From Roseiterribacter gracilis (GTDB lineage: Bacteria > Pseudomonadota > Alphaproteobacteria > BOG-932 > Roseiterribacteraceae), in contig BOPV01000001.1 of the NCBI GenBank assembly GCA_018332375.1, positions 2,666,001 through 2,730,000 on the forward strand: DNA of 64,000 nucleotides, written 5' to 3'. How positions within the stretch are numbered: the stretch's first letter is position 1; each line of letters begins with the position of its first letter. Of this stretch, positions 35,459 through 44,580 are shown one piece after another. The notes beneath the pieces are model-generated. The model was not told the origin of the DNA, did no database searches, and saw only the letters and a list, made by a program, of their open reading frames with translations. The translations under genes and the position numbers were made by a program.

Positions 35459-36861
35459 CAGGCGATCTTGACGAGGACCCGGTCGGGCGCACGCGTCCGT
35501 TTCAACTGCGCGATGAAACCGTCGAACCAAGCGGCAACGTCGTTGCGGCGCAGGGTCTCGATCATCGAAAGCCAGCGTTCGAGACGCTCGCCGTGCGACA
35601 TCGACAGCGCACGTTCCAGCGCGCGCGCGGTTGCACCAACGTCGTACGGATTGACCGTCAGCGCGGCATCGAGCTCGCGCGCGGCGCCGGCAAAATGCGA
35701 CAGGACCAGCACGCCCGGATCGTCGGGATTCTGGGCCGCGACATATTCCTTGGCGACCAGGTTCATGCCATCGCGGAGCGGGGTCACGCAGCACACGCGG
35801 CTGGCGCGGAAGAACGCTGCCAGCGCACGCGGGCTGTAGCTTTCATTGACGTAGCGGATCGGCGTCCAGGTCGGCGTCGACCAGCGCGCGTTGATGTCGC
35901 CCGCCATACCGGCGAGTTGATTGCGCAGCTGCTGGTAGGCCGGTACGTCGCTGCGCGTCGGTGGCGCAATCTGCAGGAACTGCACCGTGCCCTTGCGTTC
36001 GGGATGATCGCTGAGCAGCCGATCGTAGGCAGCAAAGCGCTGCGGCAAGCCTTTGGAGTAATCGAGCCGATCGACACCGATGACGGTGTTGATCTCGGAC
36101 AGGGCGCGTCGCAACAGCGCGATCGACGGGTTCGTGTCACCGCTGTCGGCCATGCGCGCGTAATCGTCGACATCGATGCCGACCGGGAAGACTGCAAGCC
36201 GGATCGAGTTGCCGGCGAATTCCAGCACGTTGGTCTGCTGCGGCGTCGCACCCAGCGACGACACAGCGTAGTCGTGAAACGCTTCGAGATCTTCTTGCGT
36301 CTGAAAGCCGATCAGGTCGTAGGACAGCAGCTTCTCAAACAACTGCGTATGTCGCGGCAGGCACTCAATCGACGCGCGCGACGCAAACGGCGTGTGGAAG
36401 AAGAAACCGATCGGCTGTTTTACGCCACGCTCGCGCAGATAATGCGCGAGCATCAAAAAATGATAGTCGTGGATCCACAGGATCGAGTTCGCCTGTACGA
36501 AGCGCACCAACGCCTCGGCGGTGCGCCGGTTGATCTCGACATAGTCGTCGAAGAACCGGTCTTCGAAGACCATTAGATCGGGACGGTTGTGCATGATCGG
36601 CCACAAGGCCGCGTTCGCCATGCCGTTGTAGAAGCCGTCAAACGACGATTGCGGATAATCGATCGTGACGAATTCGGCTTTGTCGGTTTTGACGACCGAC
36701 GGACGATAGGCGTCGTTCGGATCGGCCACACTCGTCCCACTCCAGCCGAACCACAGTCCGCCTGAACGTTGGATGCCTTGTAGCAAGGCCGCAGCGAGTC
36801 CGCCGGGTGCTGCACCTTTCGAAGGTGACGCAACGCGGTTGGAAACGACGATGAGGCTCAT
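35458..36861 (-). CDS. otsA: Trehalose-6-phosphate synthase
   Basis: The 467-aa GT20 glycosyltransferase joins UDP-glucose and glucose-6-phosphate into trehalose-6-phosphate. Family blocks visible are SNRVASPSKGAAPGGLAAAL with the glycine loop, ILWIHDYHFLMLAHYLR, FFFHTPFASR, GVDRLDYSKGLPQR and PLRDGMNLVAKEY. It is the first gene of a seven-gene trehalose/alpha-glucan operon. GAGGGG sits next to the ATG as ribosome-binding site, and an EcfG-type promoter lies 68 bases upstream, matching the known general-stress control of otsA in rhizobia. The phosphatase gene otsB is in another operon near 16 kb. Confidence 0.96.
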   Translation of the reverse strand: MSLIVVSNRVASPSKGAAPGGLAAALLQGIQRSGGLWFGWSGTSVADPNDAYRPSVVKTDKAEFVTIDYPQSSFDGFYNGMANAALWPIMHNRPDLMVFEDRFFDDYVEINRRTAEALVRFVQANSILWIHDYHFLMLAHYLRERGVKQPIGFFFHTPFASRASIECLPRHTQLFEKLLSYDLIGFQTQEDLEAFHDYAVSSLGATPQQTNVLEFAGNSIRLAVFPVGIDVDDYARMADSGDTNPSIALLRRALSEINTVIGVDRLDYSKGLPQRFAAYDRLLSDHPERKGTVQFLQIAPPTRSDVPAYQQLRNQLAGMAGDINARWSTPTWTPIRYVNESYSPRALAAFFRASRVCCVTPLRDGMNLVAKEYVAAQNPDDPGVLVLSHFAGAARELDAALTVNPYDVGATARALERALSMSHGERLERWLSMIETLRRNDVAAWFDGFIAQLKRTRAPDRVLVKIA

Positions 36862-36929
36862 CCCCTCGCCCCAATTCAGTATGTGGAATCGTCCGAGTGT
36901 CGGCGGCCTTTACGGCTGCCATGGACGTG

Positions 36930-36955
36930 AACACCCATTTTCAAGCGGCAGTTCC
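36930..36955 (-). promoter_or_regulatory. Candidate EcfG promoter of the otsA operon
   Basis: On the minus strand GGAAC (36955-36951), 18 bases, then GTT (36932-36930): a match to GGAAC-N18/19-TT. It lies in the 133-bp gap between the CHAP lipoprotein stop and the otsA start, with a leader of about 60 bases. Confidence 0.6.
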
Positions 36956-36994
36956 GGGACGCGCCGCTTTTTCGCCGCGTTGCGGCGTGATGCC

Positions 36995-37546
36995 TTACGA
37001 CGTCGGAATGTTGTTCGGAACCGGCACGTTGCGCCGTTCGGTGTCTTTGCTCGGATAGATGAAACCGTGCGCCGGATAGATGGCGCCCCAACCTTTGGTC
37101 GCGTTGTTCCAGAAACGCGTCTGCGACCAATCATTGTTCGGCGATACGTCCAACACCGGCATCGCGTCATGCACGAGACGACGCGTTGCGTCGTCGCCGC
37201 CCCAATTGGAATGCGTCACGCGAATTTCACGCGGGTTCACGATCTGCCGTACCGCCGCGATATGTCCGACGCGCAGACGATCGGTCGCGCGCAGCACGAG
37301 CACCGCACCAACTTGCGGCGTCGATCCCCGCATATAGTGTTTCGCTGCCGCTGCGCCCCACCACGTATCGGCATCGCCATAGATCTCGACGCCGGTAATC
37401 TCGCGCACGAACGGCACGCACTGAATCGGTGGTGGTAAATGGTTCGAAGCGAGTTGCGGCGGCGCCGATGCGCGTTCACTGGCGCAGCCGCCGAGCGCCA
37501 AGGGGCCGGCCAGTACCAGAAGGAGGGCGAAGATTTGTCCGCGCAT
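36995..37546 (-). CDS. CHAP-domain lipoprotein (putative peptidoglycan amidase)
   Basis: The 183-aa protein has a lipoprotein signal with lipobox LGG-C21, followed by a short linker and a CHAP domain. The probable catalytic pair is C43 in QCVPFVREITG and H95 in VGHIAAV; a downstream HSNWGG block fits the family. CHAP domains cleave peptidoglycan peptide bonds as amidases or endopeptidases, so a role in cell-wall turnover at the membrane is likely. The length is short but complete. Its first 12 bases overlap the divergent DUF924 gene, which starts at a TTG. Confidence 0.85.
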   Translation of the reverse strand: MRGQIFALLLVLAGPLALGGCASERASAPPQLASNHLPPPIQCVPFVREITGVEIYGDADTWWGAAAAKHYMRGSTPQVGAVLVLRATDRLRVGHIAAVRQIVNPREIRVTHSNWGGDDATRRLVHDAMPVLDVSPNNDWSQTRFWNNATKGWGAIYPAHGFIYPSKDTERRNVPVPNNIPTS

Positions 37547-38119
37547 GGTGAGAGCAAGGGTCTAGCTGATTCGCCCGCAGATTCAGCCGACTTGCTGCGC
37601 TTCTGGTTTGTCGAAGCCGGCCCGGACCAATGGTTCGCGTCCGACCCCGCTTTCGACGAGACGCTGCGCCGGAAATTCGGCGCGTTGGTCGAGCAAGCCG
37701 CAGCGGGCGCGCTGGATGATTGGGCCAAGGACCGCGAACGCGCCCTGGCGCTGCTGCTATTGCTCGACCAGCTGCCGCGAAATCTATTTCGCGGCACGGC
37801 GCGCGCGTTCGCCACCGACGCGAAAGCGCGCGCGGTTGCCACCGTCGCACTCGATCGCGGCTTCGATGCGGACCGACCGGCCGAACAGCGGCTCTTCTTC
37901 TATGTGCCGTTCATGCACAGCGAAGATCTGGCCGACCAGGACCGGTCAGTTGCGCTGTTCGCGGCGGCACAGGCCGAGCTGCCGGTGAACTATCCATTCG
38001 CCGTTCAGCACCGGGCGATCATCGAACGGTTCGGCCGATTTCCTCACCGCAACGCAGCGCTGGGCCGCCCCTCCACCGAGGAAGAGGCAGCGTTTCTGGC
38101 GGGGTTCGCAGGGTTTTAA
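37535..38119 (+). CDS. DUF924 family protein, TTG start
   Basis: The 194-aa protein belongs to DUF924: LLRFWFVEAGPDQWFASDP, LLLLDQLPRNLFRGTARAF, FYVPFMHSEDLADQDRSV and FGRFPHRNAALGR are the family blocks, which form an all-helical TPR-like fold of unknown function. No ATG exists in frame before the domain. The TTG at 37535 is strongly supported by AAGGAGG 8 bases upstream (37520-37526). This start overlaps the divergent lipoprotein start by 12 bases, so the two ribosome-binding sites lie inside each other's coding sequence. Confidence 0.88.
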   Translation: MSAHGESKGLADSPADSADLLRFWFVEAGPDQWFASDPAFDETLRRKFGALVEQAAAGALDDWAKDRERALALLLLLDQLPRNLFRGTARAFATDAKARAVATVALDRGFDADRPAEQRLFFYVPFMHSEDLADQDRSVALFAAAQAELPVNYPFAVQHRAIIERFGRFPHRNAALGRPSTEEEAAFLAGFAGF

Positions 38120-38193
38120 CCTCGGTCACGTGTTTATCGCGGTGCCGAAGCTTGACGGGACTCCGGTCGGTCCGTACAAACATGGGCTAGGTT

Positions 38194-38210
38194 GTGGGAA
38201 AATTTCCCAC
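38194..38210. promoter_or_regulatory. Perfect palindrome, possible operator
   Basis: GTGGGAAA-A-TTTCCCAC is an 8+1+8 perfect inverted repeat in the 151-bp gap upstream of a small membrane-protein gene and 10 bases before its EcfG-type -35 element. It looks like the binding site of a dimeric repressor. It has no T-tract and is not a terminator. Confidence 0.5.
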
Positions 38211-38219
38211 TGTCTACAC

Positions 38220-38245
38220 GGAACCGGTCACTGCGCCGCGCCGTT
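38220..38245 (+). promoter_or_regulatory. Candidate EcfG promoter of the small membrane-protein gene
   Basis: GGAAC (38220-38224), 18 bases ending in C, then GTT (38243-38245): an exact fit to GGAAC-N17-CGTT. The -10 lies 25 bases before the ATG at 38271 and the ribosome-binding site GGAAGGG (38254-38260) lies between. Confidence 0.65.
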
Positions 38246-38270
38246 GGCGCACCGGAAGGGATCTTCGTCC

Positions 38271-38471
38271 ATGGATATGCTCGAACTCGGAATTGTCGCC
38301 TGGCTGCTGCTCACTGCGTGGGGCGCAGTATCGACGCTGCAGACGACCGCGACGCGCGGCGAAAAGATCTTCTGGATGGCCGTCTTGGCCGTGCCGGTTC
38401 TGGGATTCTTCGGCTGGTTCATCATGGGCCCCGGATCGAAATCGCTGCCCGGCTTCGAACGCAGCTATTGA
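38271..38471 (+). CDS. Small membrane protein with PLDc_N-like domain
   Basis: The 66-aa protein has two hydrophobic segments (IVAWLLLTAWGAV and WMAVLAVPVLGFFGWFIMG) separated by a short basic loop. The layout and the ending LGFFGWFIMGPGSK resemble PLDc_N, the two-helix N-terminal module of cardiolipin synthases that also occurs alone. The ATG has GGAAGGG 10 bases upstream. An EcfG promoter and a palindrome precede it, so it is probably a stress-induced envelope protein. Its stop abuts the convergent gene's stop with no spacer. Confidence 0.75.
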   Translation: MDMLELGIVAWLLLTAWGAVSTLQTTATRGEKIFWMAVLAVPVLGFFGWFIMGPGSKSLPGFERSY

Positions 38472-38837
38472 TCAGCGAATGGTCGGCAGCGCGTAGCCGC
38501 GGAAGGCGCGCGCGAATCCCGTCGCGATAAAGATCCCGCCCAAATTGGGCACCAGCGACGCGGCGTAAATTTCCAGCACCGGCATCAAGGTAATGTCGCG
38601 CAGACCGTAGACGCCGGCATAGAGCACCCATTGGCCGACGCCGAATCCGGTCAGCTCGATCAGAATGCAGCACAGTCGAATGAACGGTCCCGCATGCAGG
38701 ATCGGTTCGCCGCGATCGAGGCGCGGCTGCAAACGTTGCACGAGGCGTGCGCGCACTTCGCTCGAAACTGCATAGACGATCGCGCCGACCAGCGAGCCGC
38801 CTAAACCGACGAGCAACGTCGGATCGGTGAGATTCAT
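38472..38837 (-). CDS. Hypothetical membrane protein
   Basis: I do not recognise a family for this 121-aa protein. It has an N-terminal helix (LLVGLGGSLVGAIVYAVS), a polar basic stretch, and two further hydrophobic segments (FIRLCCILIELTGFGVGQWV; LEIYAASLVPNLGGIFIATG), so it is an inner-membrane protein with about three helices. The start overlaps the preceding gene by ATGA, which places it third in an operon with a dienelactone hydrolase and a 134-aa protein. Confidence 0.7.
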   Translation of the reverse strand: MNLTDPTLLVGLGGSLVGAIVYAVSSEVRARLVQRLQPRLDRGEPILHAGPFIRLCCILIELTGFGVGQWVLYAGVYGLRDITLMPVLEIYAASLVPNLGGIFIATGFARAFRGYALPTIR

Positions 38838-39238
38838 GCAGCCCCTCCATCGTCTTCGGGCGGCTCCTTGCCGCCTCTCACGACTTCGAACTTTGGTGCC
38901 TTGGCGGGGATCCCACCGGACGCGCGCAGAATATCACTGACGCGATCGAAAATCTGCCGCGCTGCGGGCATGGGCGGGTCATCCGGTAGAACGTCGGCTG
39001 CTTCTTCGAGGCGCGCCAAGACGGTTTGCAATCCATCCGGCCGCATATCTGCGCACAGCCGCAGCGCGACGACGCAAAGCGACAGCAGCGCCAAATTCTG
39101 CTGCATCAAACCGTCGGACCGGTCATGCGCCGCAGCCGCTAGTTCACCCAGCTTGGTCGTCTGCCCACCCAGTCGGTCCATCCCGCCCTGGATATCGCCC
39201 AGCATCCGGATCAGATCGCCCAGGTCGGTCATCGTCAT
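38834..39238 (-). CDS. Hypothetical helical protein
   Basis: The 134-aa soluble protein is not recognised. The N-terminal third is helical and heptad-like (LGDLIRMLGDIQGGMDRLGG, then TKLGELAAAAHD), followed by a leucine-rich helix (LLSLCVVALRLCADM) and a charged tail ending in EPPEDDGGAA. The ATG at 39238 was chosen because it overlaps the upstream dienelactone hydrolase stop as ATGA; a second ATG lies 6 bases on. Its stop overlaps the next membrane-protein gene, suggesting a coupled partner for that protein. Confidence 0.65.
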   Translation of the reverse strand: MTMTDLGDLIRMLGDIQGGMDRLGGQTTKLGELAAAAHDRSDGLMQQNLALLSLCVVALRLCADMRPDGLQTVLARLEEAADVLPDDPPMPAARQIFDRVSDILRASGGIPAKAPKFEVVRGGKEPPEDDGGAA

Positions 39239-39897
39239 CCAATCTTGTCGCGGAAAAAATCGAGTGTCCGTGCGCGCGCCAAGCTCGCGGCTTTCGGATT
39301 GAAGTCGGCGCGGTCTTCGCAATTGAAACCATGACCGGCGTCGTAGGTGAAGATCGACATCTCGGGATGCGCGCTGCGCACCTTATCGACGTCGCTCATC
39401 GGAATGTGCGGATCGTGTTCGCCGTAATGCAGGATCGTGGCCGCGCGCGGCATTTCACCAAGCAGATTGGTTGCGATCAAACGACCGTAATATCCGACTG
39501 CGGCATGCACGTTTGGGAACCGCGCCGCAGCAAGCCACGCCAGACCGCCACCCCAGCAGTATCCAACGACGCCAATTCTGCCCGTGCACGACGCGATGGT
39601 CGCACCGATGTCGCGTGCTGCACCGTCAAGTCCAACCGCACCAACAAGTTCGCGACCTTTTGCAAAGCCCGCCTGGTCATAGCCCAGCTCGACGTCGCGC
39701 TCGGCACGGTCGAACAAGGCCGGTGCGATGGCGATATAACCGTCGGCGGCAAACCCATCGCACACGCGGCGGATATGCGCGTTCACGCCGAAGATTTCCT
39801 GCAGCACGACCAGCGTGCCGCGCGCGGTACCGGCCGGGTCGGCGCGATAGGCGGCGAATTTATGCCCGTCATCGGCGGTGAGCGTTTGCTTTGTCAT
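39235..39897 (-). CDS. Dienelactone hydrolase family protein
   Basis: The 220-aa alpha/beta hydrolase has a Cys-Asp-His triad: C114 in GVVGYCWGGGLAW, D162 in YGEHDPHIP and H189 in DAGHGFNC. The N-terminal VVLQEIFGVNAHIR contains the conserved Glu that activates the cysteine in dienelactone hydrolases. The family opens lactone rings such as dienelactone in chlorocatechol breakdown, but most members have other ester substrates, and no aromatic-degradation genes are nearby. The ATG at 39897 (MTKQTLTADDGHKF) begins the domain directly. Confidence 0.92.
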   Translation of the reverse strand: MTKQTLTADDGHKFAAYRADPAGTARGTLVVLQEIFGVNAHIRRVCDGFAADGYIAIAPALFDRAERDVELGYDQAGFAKGRELVGAVGLDGAARDIGATIASCTGRIGVVGYCWGGGLAWLAAARFPNVHAAVGYYGRLIATNLLGEMPRAATILHYGEHDPHIPMSDVDKVRSAHPEMSIFTYDAGHGFNCEDRADFNPKAASLARARTLDFFRDKIG

Positions 39898-39970
39898 CGA
39901 TTCAGCTTGGCACAGTCGCGCTTGCGACGCACCATCGCGGCCAAGAAGGACCAATCCAGGGGGCTCATCC

Positions 39971-42016
39971 GTGATCCGAACAACTGCACTTTGCGCTTTG
40001 CTGCTCGCGACGACGGCAGCCGCCGCCAACGCTGCCGACACGCCATTGATTCCGCGCGATGCATTGTTCGGAAATCCGACCAAGGCGCAGGGCCGCATCA
40101 GCCCCGATGGCAAATATCTGTCCTGGCTGGCGCCCGTGAACGGCGTGCTGAATGTCTGGGTCGCGCCGATCGACAAGCCCGACCAAGGTGCGGCCGTGAC
40201 GAAGGACACGGTGCGCGGCATCCGCGCCTATGCGTGGACCTATGACGGCAAGCATCTCGTCTATTTGCAGGACAAGGGCGGCAACGAGAATTTCCACGTC
40301 TATAGCGTCGACGTCACCGACAAGAGCGAACGCGACCTGACGCCGTTCGACAATGTGCGCGCGGGCATCGCGGGCGCCAGTCGCAAGATCCGCAACGAGA
40401 TCCTTGTGACGATGAACAAGCGCGATCCGAAATATCCCGATCTGTTTCGCGTCGACGTCGCCAGCGGCGAGATGAAGCTGGTGGCGGAAAATCCGGGCTT
40501 TGGCGGCTTCGTTAGCGGCGAAGATTTTCAAACGCCGCTTGCGGTGAAGACGCTGCCTGCCGGCGCAGAAGAAGTGCTGCGCCGGAAGCCGGACAATAGT
40601 TGGGAAACTTGGATCACCTTCGCGCCCGAAGACGTGCGCGTGTCAGGACCGACCGGCCTCAATCGCGCCGGCGATGCGCTGTTCCTGCGCGACAGTCGCG
40701 GCCGCGACACCGGCGCGCTGAAGCGGATCGATCTGAAGACGGGTACGGAAAAGATTCTGGCCGAAGATGCGCGCACCGATATCGGCGGCACGATCTCGGA
40801 TCCGGAAACCGGCGAGCCGGTTGCCTATTCGATCAACTACGATCTGCCGAGCTGGAAAGCGCTCGATCCGAACTACCAAGCGGATCTCGACTTCCTCGCC
40901 AAACAGGATCTCGGCGACTGGGGCATTGGCTCGCGCACCGAAGACGGAAAATTGTGGGTGATCGGCGCCGGCACCGACGTGAAGCCGGGCACGACCTATC
41001 TCTATGATCGCGACAAGAAGAGCCTGACCAAACTGTTCGACGCGCGGCCCGAACTGGCCAATGCGCCGTTGACGCGCATGCATCCGCTGGTTCTGAAATC
41101 GCGCGATGGGCTGAACCTGGTTTCGTATCTCAGCCTGCCGAAAGACAGCGATACGGCGACGCCGGGGAAACCCGCCAAGCCGTTGCCGATGGTTGCGTTC
41201 ATCCACGGCGGACCGTGGGCGCGCGATGTGCACGGCTATAGCGCGTACCATCAATGGCTCGCCAATCGCGGCTATGCCGTCGTCAGCATCAACTACCGTT
41301 CGTCGACCGGCTTTGGCAAAAGCTTCGTCAATGCCGGCGACAAGCAATGGATGCGCACGATGCAGGACGACATCAACGATGTCGTCGCCTGGGCGGTGAA
41401 GGAAAATATCGCCGATCCGAAGAAGGTTGCGATCATGGGCGGCAGCTATGGTGGCTACGCCACGCTGGCTGGCATGACGCGCGATCCCGGCGTGTGGGCG
41501 TGCGGCGTCGACATTGTCGGCCCGTCGAATCTGGAAACAATGTTCAAGTCGTTCCCACCCTACTGGGCGTCGGGCCTGGTGCAGTTCGCGCGCGCGATCG
41601 GCGATCCAGCGACCGAAGAAGGTCGCGCCTTGATGAAAGAACGCTCGCCGCTCTTCATGGTGGACCGGATCAAAAAGCCGCTGCTGATCGGCCAAGGCGC
41701 CAATGATCCGCGCGTCGTCAAAGCGGAATCCGATCAGATGGTGGCGGCGATGAAAGCCAAATCCATTCCCGTGACCTACATCCTGTATCCCGACGAAGGC
41801 CACGGTTTCGCGCGTCCGCCGAACAACATCTCGTTCAACGCGGTCACCGAAGGATTCTTGAAACGCTGCCTGGGCGGTCGTGCCGAACCAATCACGCCGG
41901 CTTCGCTCAAAGGCTCGACGATCCAGGTGCTTGAAGGCGGCGCGCTGATCGAAGGTCTGGATGCAGCGATGAAGGCACAAGCGGCCACGACGCCAGCAGC
42001 TCCCAAGAAGTCCTAA
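39971..42016 (+). CDS. S9 family prolyl oligopeptidase, exported
   Basis: The 681-aa protein has a signal peptide ([21 protein letters not shown]) and is probably periplasmic. A beta-propeller (about residues 30-380, [16 protein letters not shown]) precedes an alpha/beta-hydrolase domain with Ser in [13 protein letters not shown], Asp in QGANDPRV and His in [10 protein letters not shown]. Such S9 peptidases act on short peptides. I chose the GTG at 39971 because it starts the signal peptide and has AGGGGG 7 bases upstream; the ATG 93 bases earlier overlaps the divergent hydrolase gene. A strong bidirectional terminator follows. Confidence 0.92.
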   Translation: MIRTTALCALLLATTAAAANAADTPLIPRDALFGNPTKAQGRISPDGKYLSWLAPVNGVLNVWVAPIDKPDQGAAVTKDTVRGIRAYAWTYDGKHLVYLQDKGGNENFHVYSVDVTDKSERDLTPFDNVRAGIAGASRKIRNEILVTMNKRDPKYPDLFRVDVASGEMKLVAENPGFGGFVSGEDFQTPLAVKTLPAGAEEVLRRKPDNSWETWITFAPEDVRVSGPTGLNRAGDALFLRDSRGRDTGALKRIDLKTGTEKILAEDARTDIGGTISDPETGEPVAYSINYDLPSWKALDPNYQADLDFLAKQDLGDWGIGSRTEDGKLWVIGAGTDVKPGTTYLYDRDKKSLTKLFDARPELANAPLTRMHPLVLKSRDGLNLVSYLSLPKDSDTATPGKPAKPLPMVAFIHGGPWARDVHGYSAYHQWLANRGYAVVSINYRSSTGFGKSFVNAGDKQWMRTMQDDINDVVAWAVKENIADPKKVAIMGGSYGGYATLAGMTRDPGVWACGVDIVGPSNLETMFKSFPPYWASGLVQFARAIGDPATEEGRALMKERSPLFMVDRIKKPLLIGQGANDPRVVKAESDQMVAAMKAKSIPVTYILYPDEGHGFARPPNNISFNAVTEGFLKRCLGGRAEPITPASLKGSTIQVLEGGALIEGLDAAMKAQAATTPAAPKKS

Positions 42017-42030
42017 GCGCGTAAAAACAA

Positions 42031-42064
42031 AAGGCCGGCTGCGTCGCTGCAGCCGGCCTTTTCT
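42031..42064. terminator. Strong bidirectional terminator
   Basis: A 12-bp perfect stem AAGGCCGGCTGC / GCAGCCGGCCTT (42031-42042, 42049-42060) with a 6-base loop is flanked by A-rich sequence on the left and TTTTC on the right, so it serves both the S9 peptidase gene (plus) and ychF (minus). Confidence 0.9.
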
Positions 42065-42081
42065 TTGTGTGCGGATCAGAT

Positions 42082-43179
<1,098 letters not shown>

Positions 43180-43184
43180 CGGTC

Positions 43185-43760
43185 CTACTCCTGGCGCTGC
43201 GTCAGTAGAGCAACGCGATTCATAAAGTCTTCGGGGCGGTCGGCGACCAGCAGCCCGATCTCGTCCGCCACCGCATCGAGCAGCGGCGGCAACCAGTCCT
43301 GATCGACTTTGGCGAAGTTCTGCAGCACGTAGCCGGTGACACGATCTTTGTGGCCCGGATGACCGATGCCCAATCGCACACGCCAGAAATCGCCGCCCAT
43401 CGCGCCATCGATCGAACGAATGCCGTTATGGCCGGCAGCACCGCCGCCACGCTTCACGCGCACTTTGCCCGGCACGAGATCAAGCTCGTCATAGAGCACG
43501 ATCACGTCATCGAGCTGCAGTTTGTAGAAATGCGCCGCTTGCTGCACTGAATCGCCCGAGCGGTTCATGAAAGTCTGCGGCTTGAGCGCGAGAACTTTCT
43601 CGCCGTTCAAACGACCTTCGGCAAACAGGCCCTGGAAGCGTTTGCCCCAGGGCCCGAAGCCATGACGCTCGGCGATACGATCGAGCGCCAGAAAGCCGAT
43701 ATTGTGCCGTTGCTTGGCGTGTTCGGGCCCGGGGTTGCCGAGCCCGACCAACAACCGCAC
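43185..43760 (-). CDS. pth: Peptidyl-tRNA hydrolase
   Basis: The 191-aa enzyme releases peptides from peptidyl-tRNA that has dropped off the ribosome. The N-terminus [20 protein letters not shown] contains catalytic H19; [10 protein letters not shown] with the substrate Asn and [20 protein letters not shown] are canonical, followed by HNGIRSID. It lies three bases after rplY and five bases before ychF, an arrangement common in Alphaproteobacteria. Confidence 0.97.
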   Translation of the reverse strand: MRLLVGLGNPGPEHAKQRHNIGFLALDRIAERHGFGPWGKRFQGLFAEGRLNGEKVLALKPQTFMNRSGDSVQQAAHFYKLQLDDVIVLYDELDLVPGKVRVKRGGGAAGHNGIRSIDGAMGGDFWRVRLGIGHPGHKDRVTGYVLQNFAKVDQDWLPPLLDAVADEIGLLVADRPEDFMNRVALLTQRQE

Positions 43761-43763
43761 GGA

Positions 43764-44441
43764 TTACTTCTTCGCAGCAGGCTTTGCCGCAGCAGCCGGA
43801 GCGGCAGCAGCGGGAGCAGCAGCAGCAGAAGCTGCAGCAGCCGAAGCCGCGTCGGCTTCTTCTTCCTTACCGCGCAGCGCTGACGGGGCAGCAACCGTTG
43901 CGACGGTGAAGTCGCGATCGGTCGTCGCCTTGATGCCTTCCGGCAGTTTCACGTGGCTGATGTGAATCGAGTCGCCGATTTCGACGCCCGTCAGATCGAC
44001 GGTGATGAACTCCGGAATCGAATCCACTTTGCAGAGGAATTCGACTTCGTGGCGCACGATGTTCAGCGTACCACCGCGCTTCAGACCCGGCGACGCCGTG
44101 TCGTTCACGAACTTCACCGGCACGTCGATGCGGATCATCGTGTCGCCGGTGACGCGCAGGAAATCGACATGCGTCGGACGATCGGTCAGCGGATGCAGCT
44201 GCAGATCGCGGGCAAGAACGCGGTGCTTGGCGCCGTCGAGCTGCAGCTCGAAGACGTGGGTGAAGAAGCCAGCGCCGTGGGCGTGCTTGCCCAATTCGCG
44301 GTCTTCAACTTCGATCAGGACCGGCGGCTCTTTGCCGCCATAGATCACGCCAGGCACGCGGTTATTACGCCGCGTCGCCCGGGCAACCCCCTTGCCGGCC
44401 CGGTCTCGCGGCAGAACCGCGATCGACAAATTCTGAGACAT
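43764..44441 (-). CDS. rplY: 50S ribosomal protein L25/Ctc
   Basis: The 225-aa protein is the long, two-domain form of L25 (Ctc type) that binds 5S rRNA. The N-terminal beta domain has AGKGVARATRRNNRVPGVIYG and RDLQLHPLTDRPTHVDFLRV; the C-terminal TL5-like domain includes FITVDLTGVEIGDSIHISHV. It ends in a 40-residue alanine-rich tail. It starts the rplY-pth-ychF block, 139 bases after prs. Two inverted repeats lie in that spacer. Confidence 0.96.
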   Translation of the reverse strand: MSQNLSIAVLPRDRAGKGVARATRRNNRVPGVIYGGKEPPVLIEVEDRELGKHAHGAGFFTHVFELQLDGAKHRVLARDLQLHPLTDRPTHVDFLRVTGDTMIRIDVPVKFVNDTASPGLKRGGTLNIVRHEVEFLCKVDSIPEFITVDLTGVEIGDSIHISHVKLPEGIKATTDRDFTVATVAAPSALRGKEEEADAASAAAASAAAAPAAAAPAAAAKPAAKK

Positions 44442-44499
44442 TCCAACTCTCCAAAGCAGAAACGACCGCCAGGCCTCCAGGGGTGCCTGCGGTGAAGCC

Positions 44500-44579
44500 G
44501 GGGTTTATGGCGAAAACCCCCTACAGAGTCAAAGAATCAGAGGCCGCAGGCGGCGCTTTTCTTATCGCTGAACGATAAG
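44500..44579 (-). other. Two inverted repeats between prs and rplY
   Basis: GGGGTTT / AAACCCC (44500-44506, 44514-44520; 7-base loop) and CTTATCG / CGATAAG (44561-44567, 44573-44579; 5-base loop). On the coding strand neither is followed by a T-tract, so they look like leader or processing structures of the prs-rplY transcript rather than terminators. Confidence 0.4.
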
Positions 44580-44580
44580 A

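Noticed and set aside
44500..44579. Hairpins between prs and rplY as a riboswitch or terminator
   Set aside because: There is no T-tract in the coding direction and no recognisable aptamer layout; reported only as inverted repeats.
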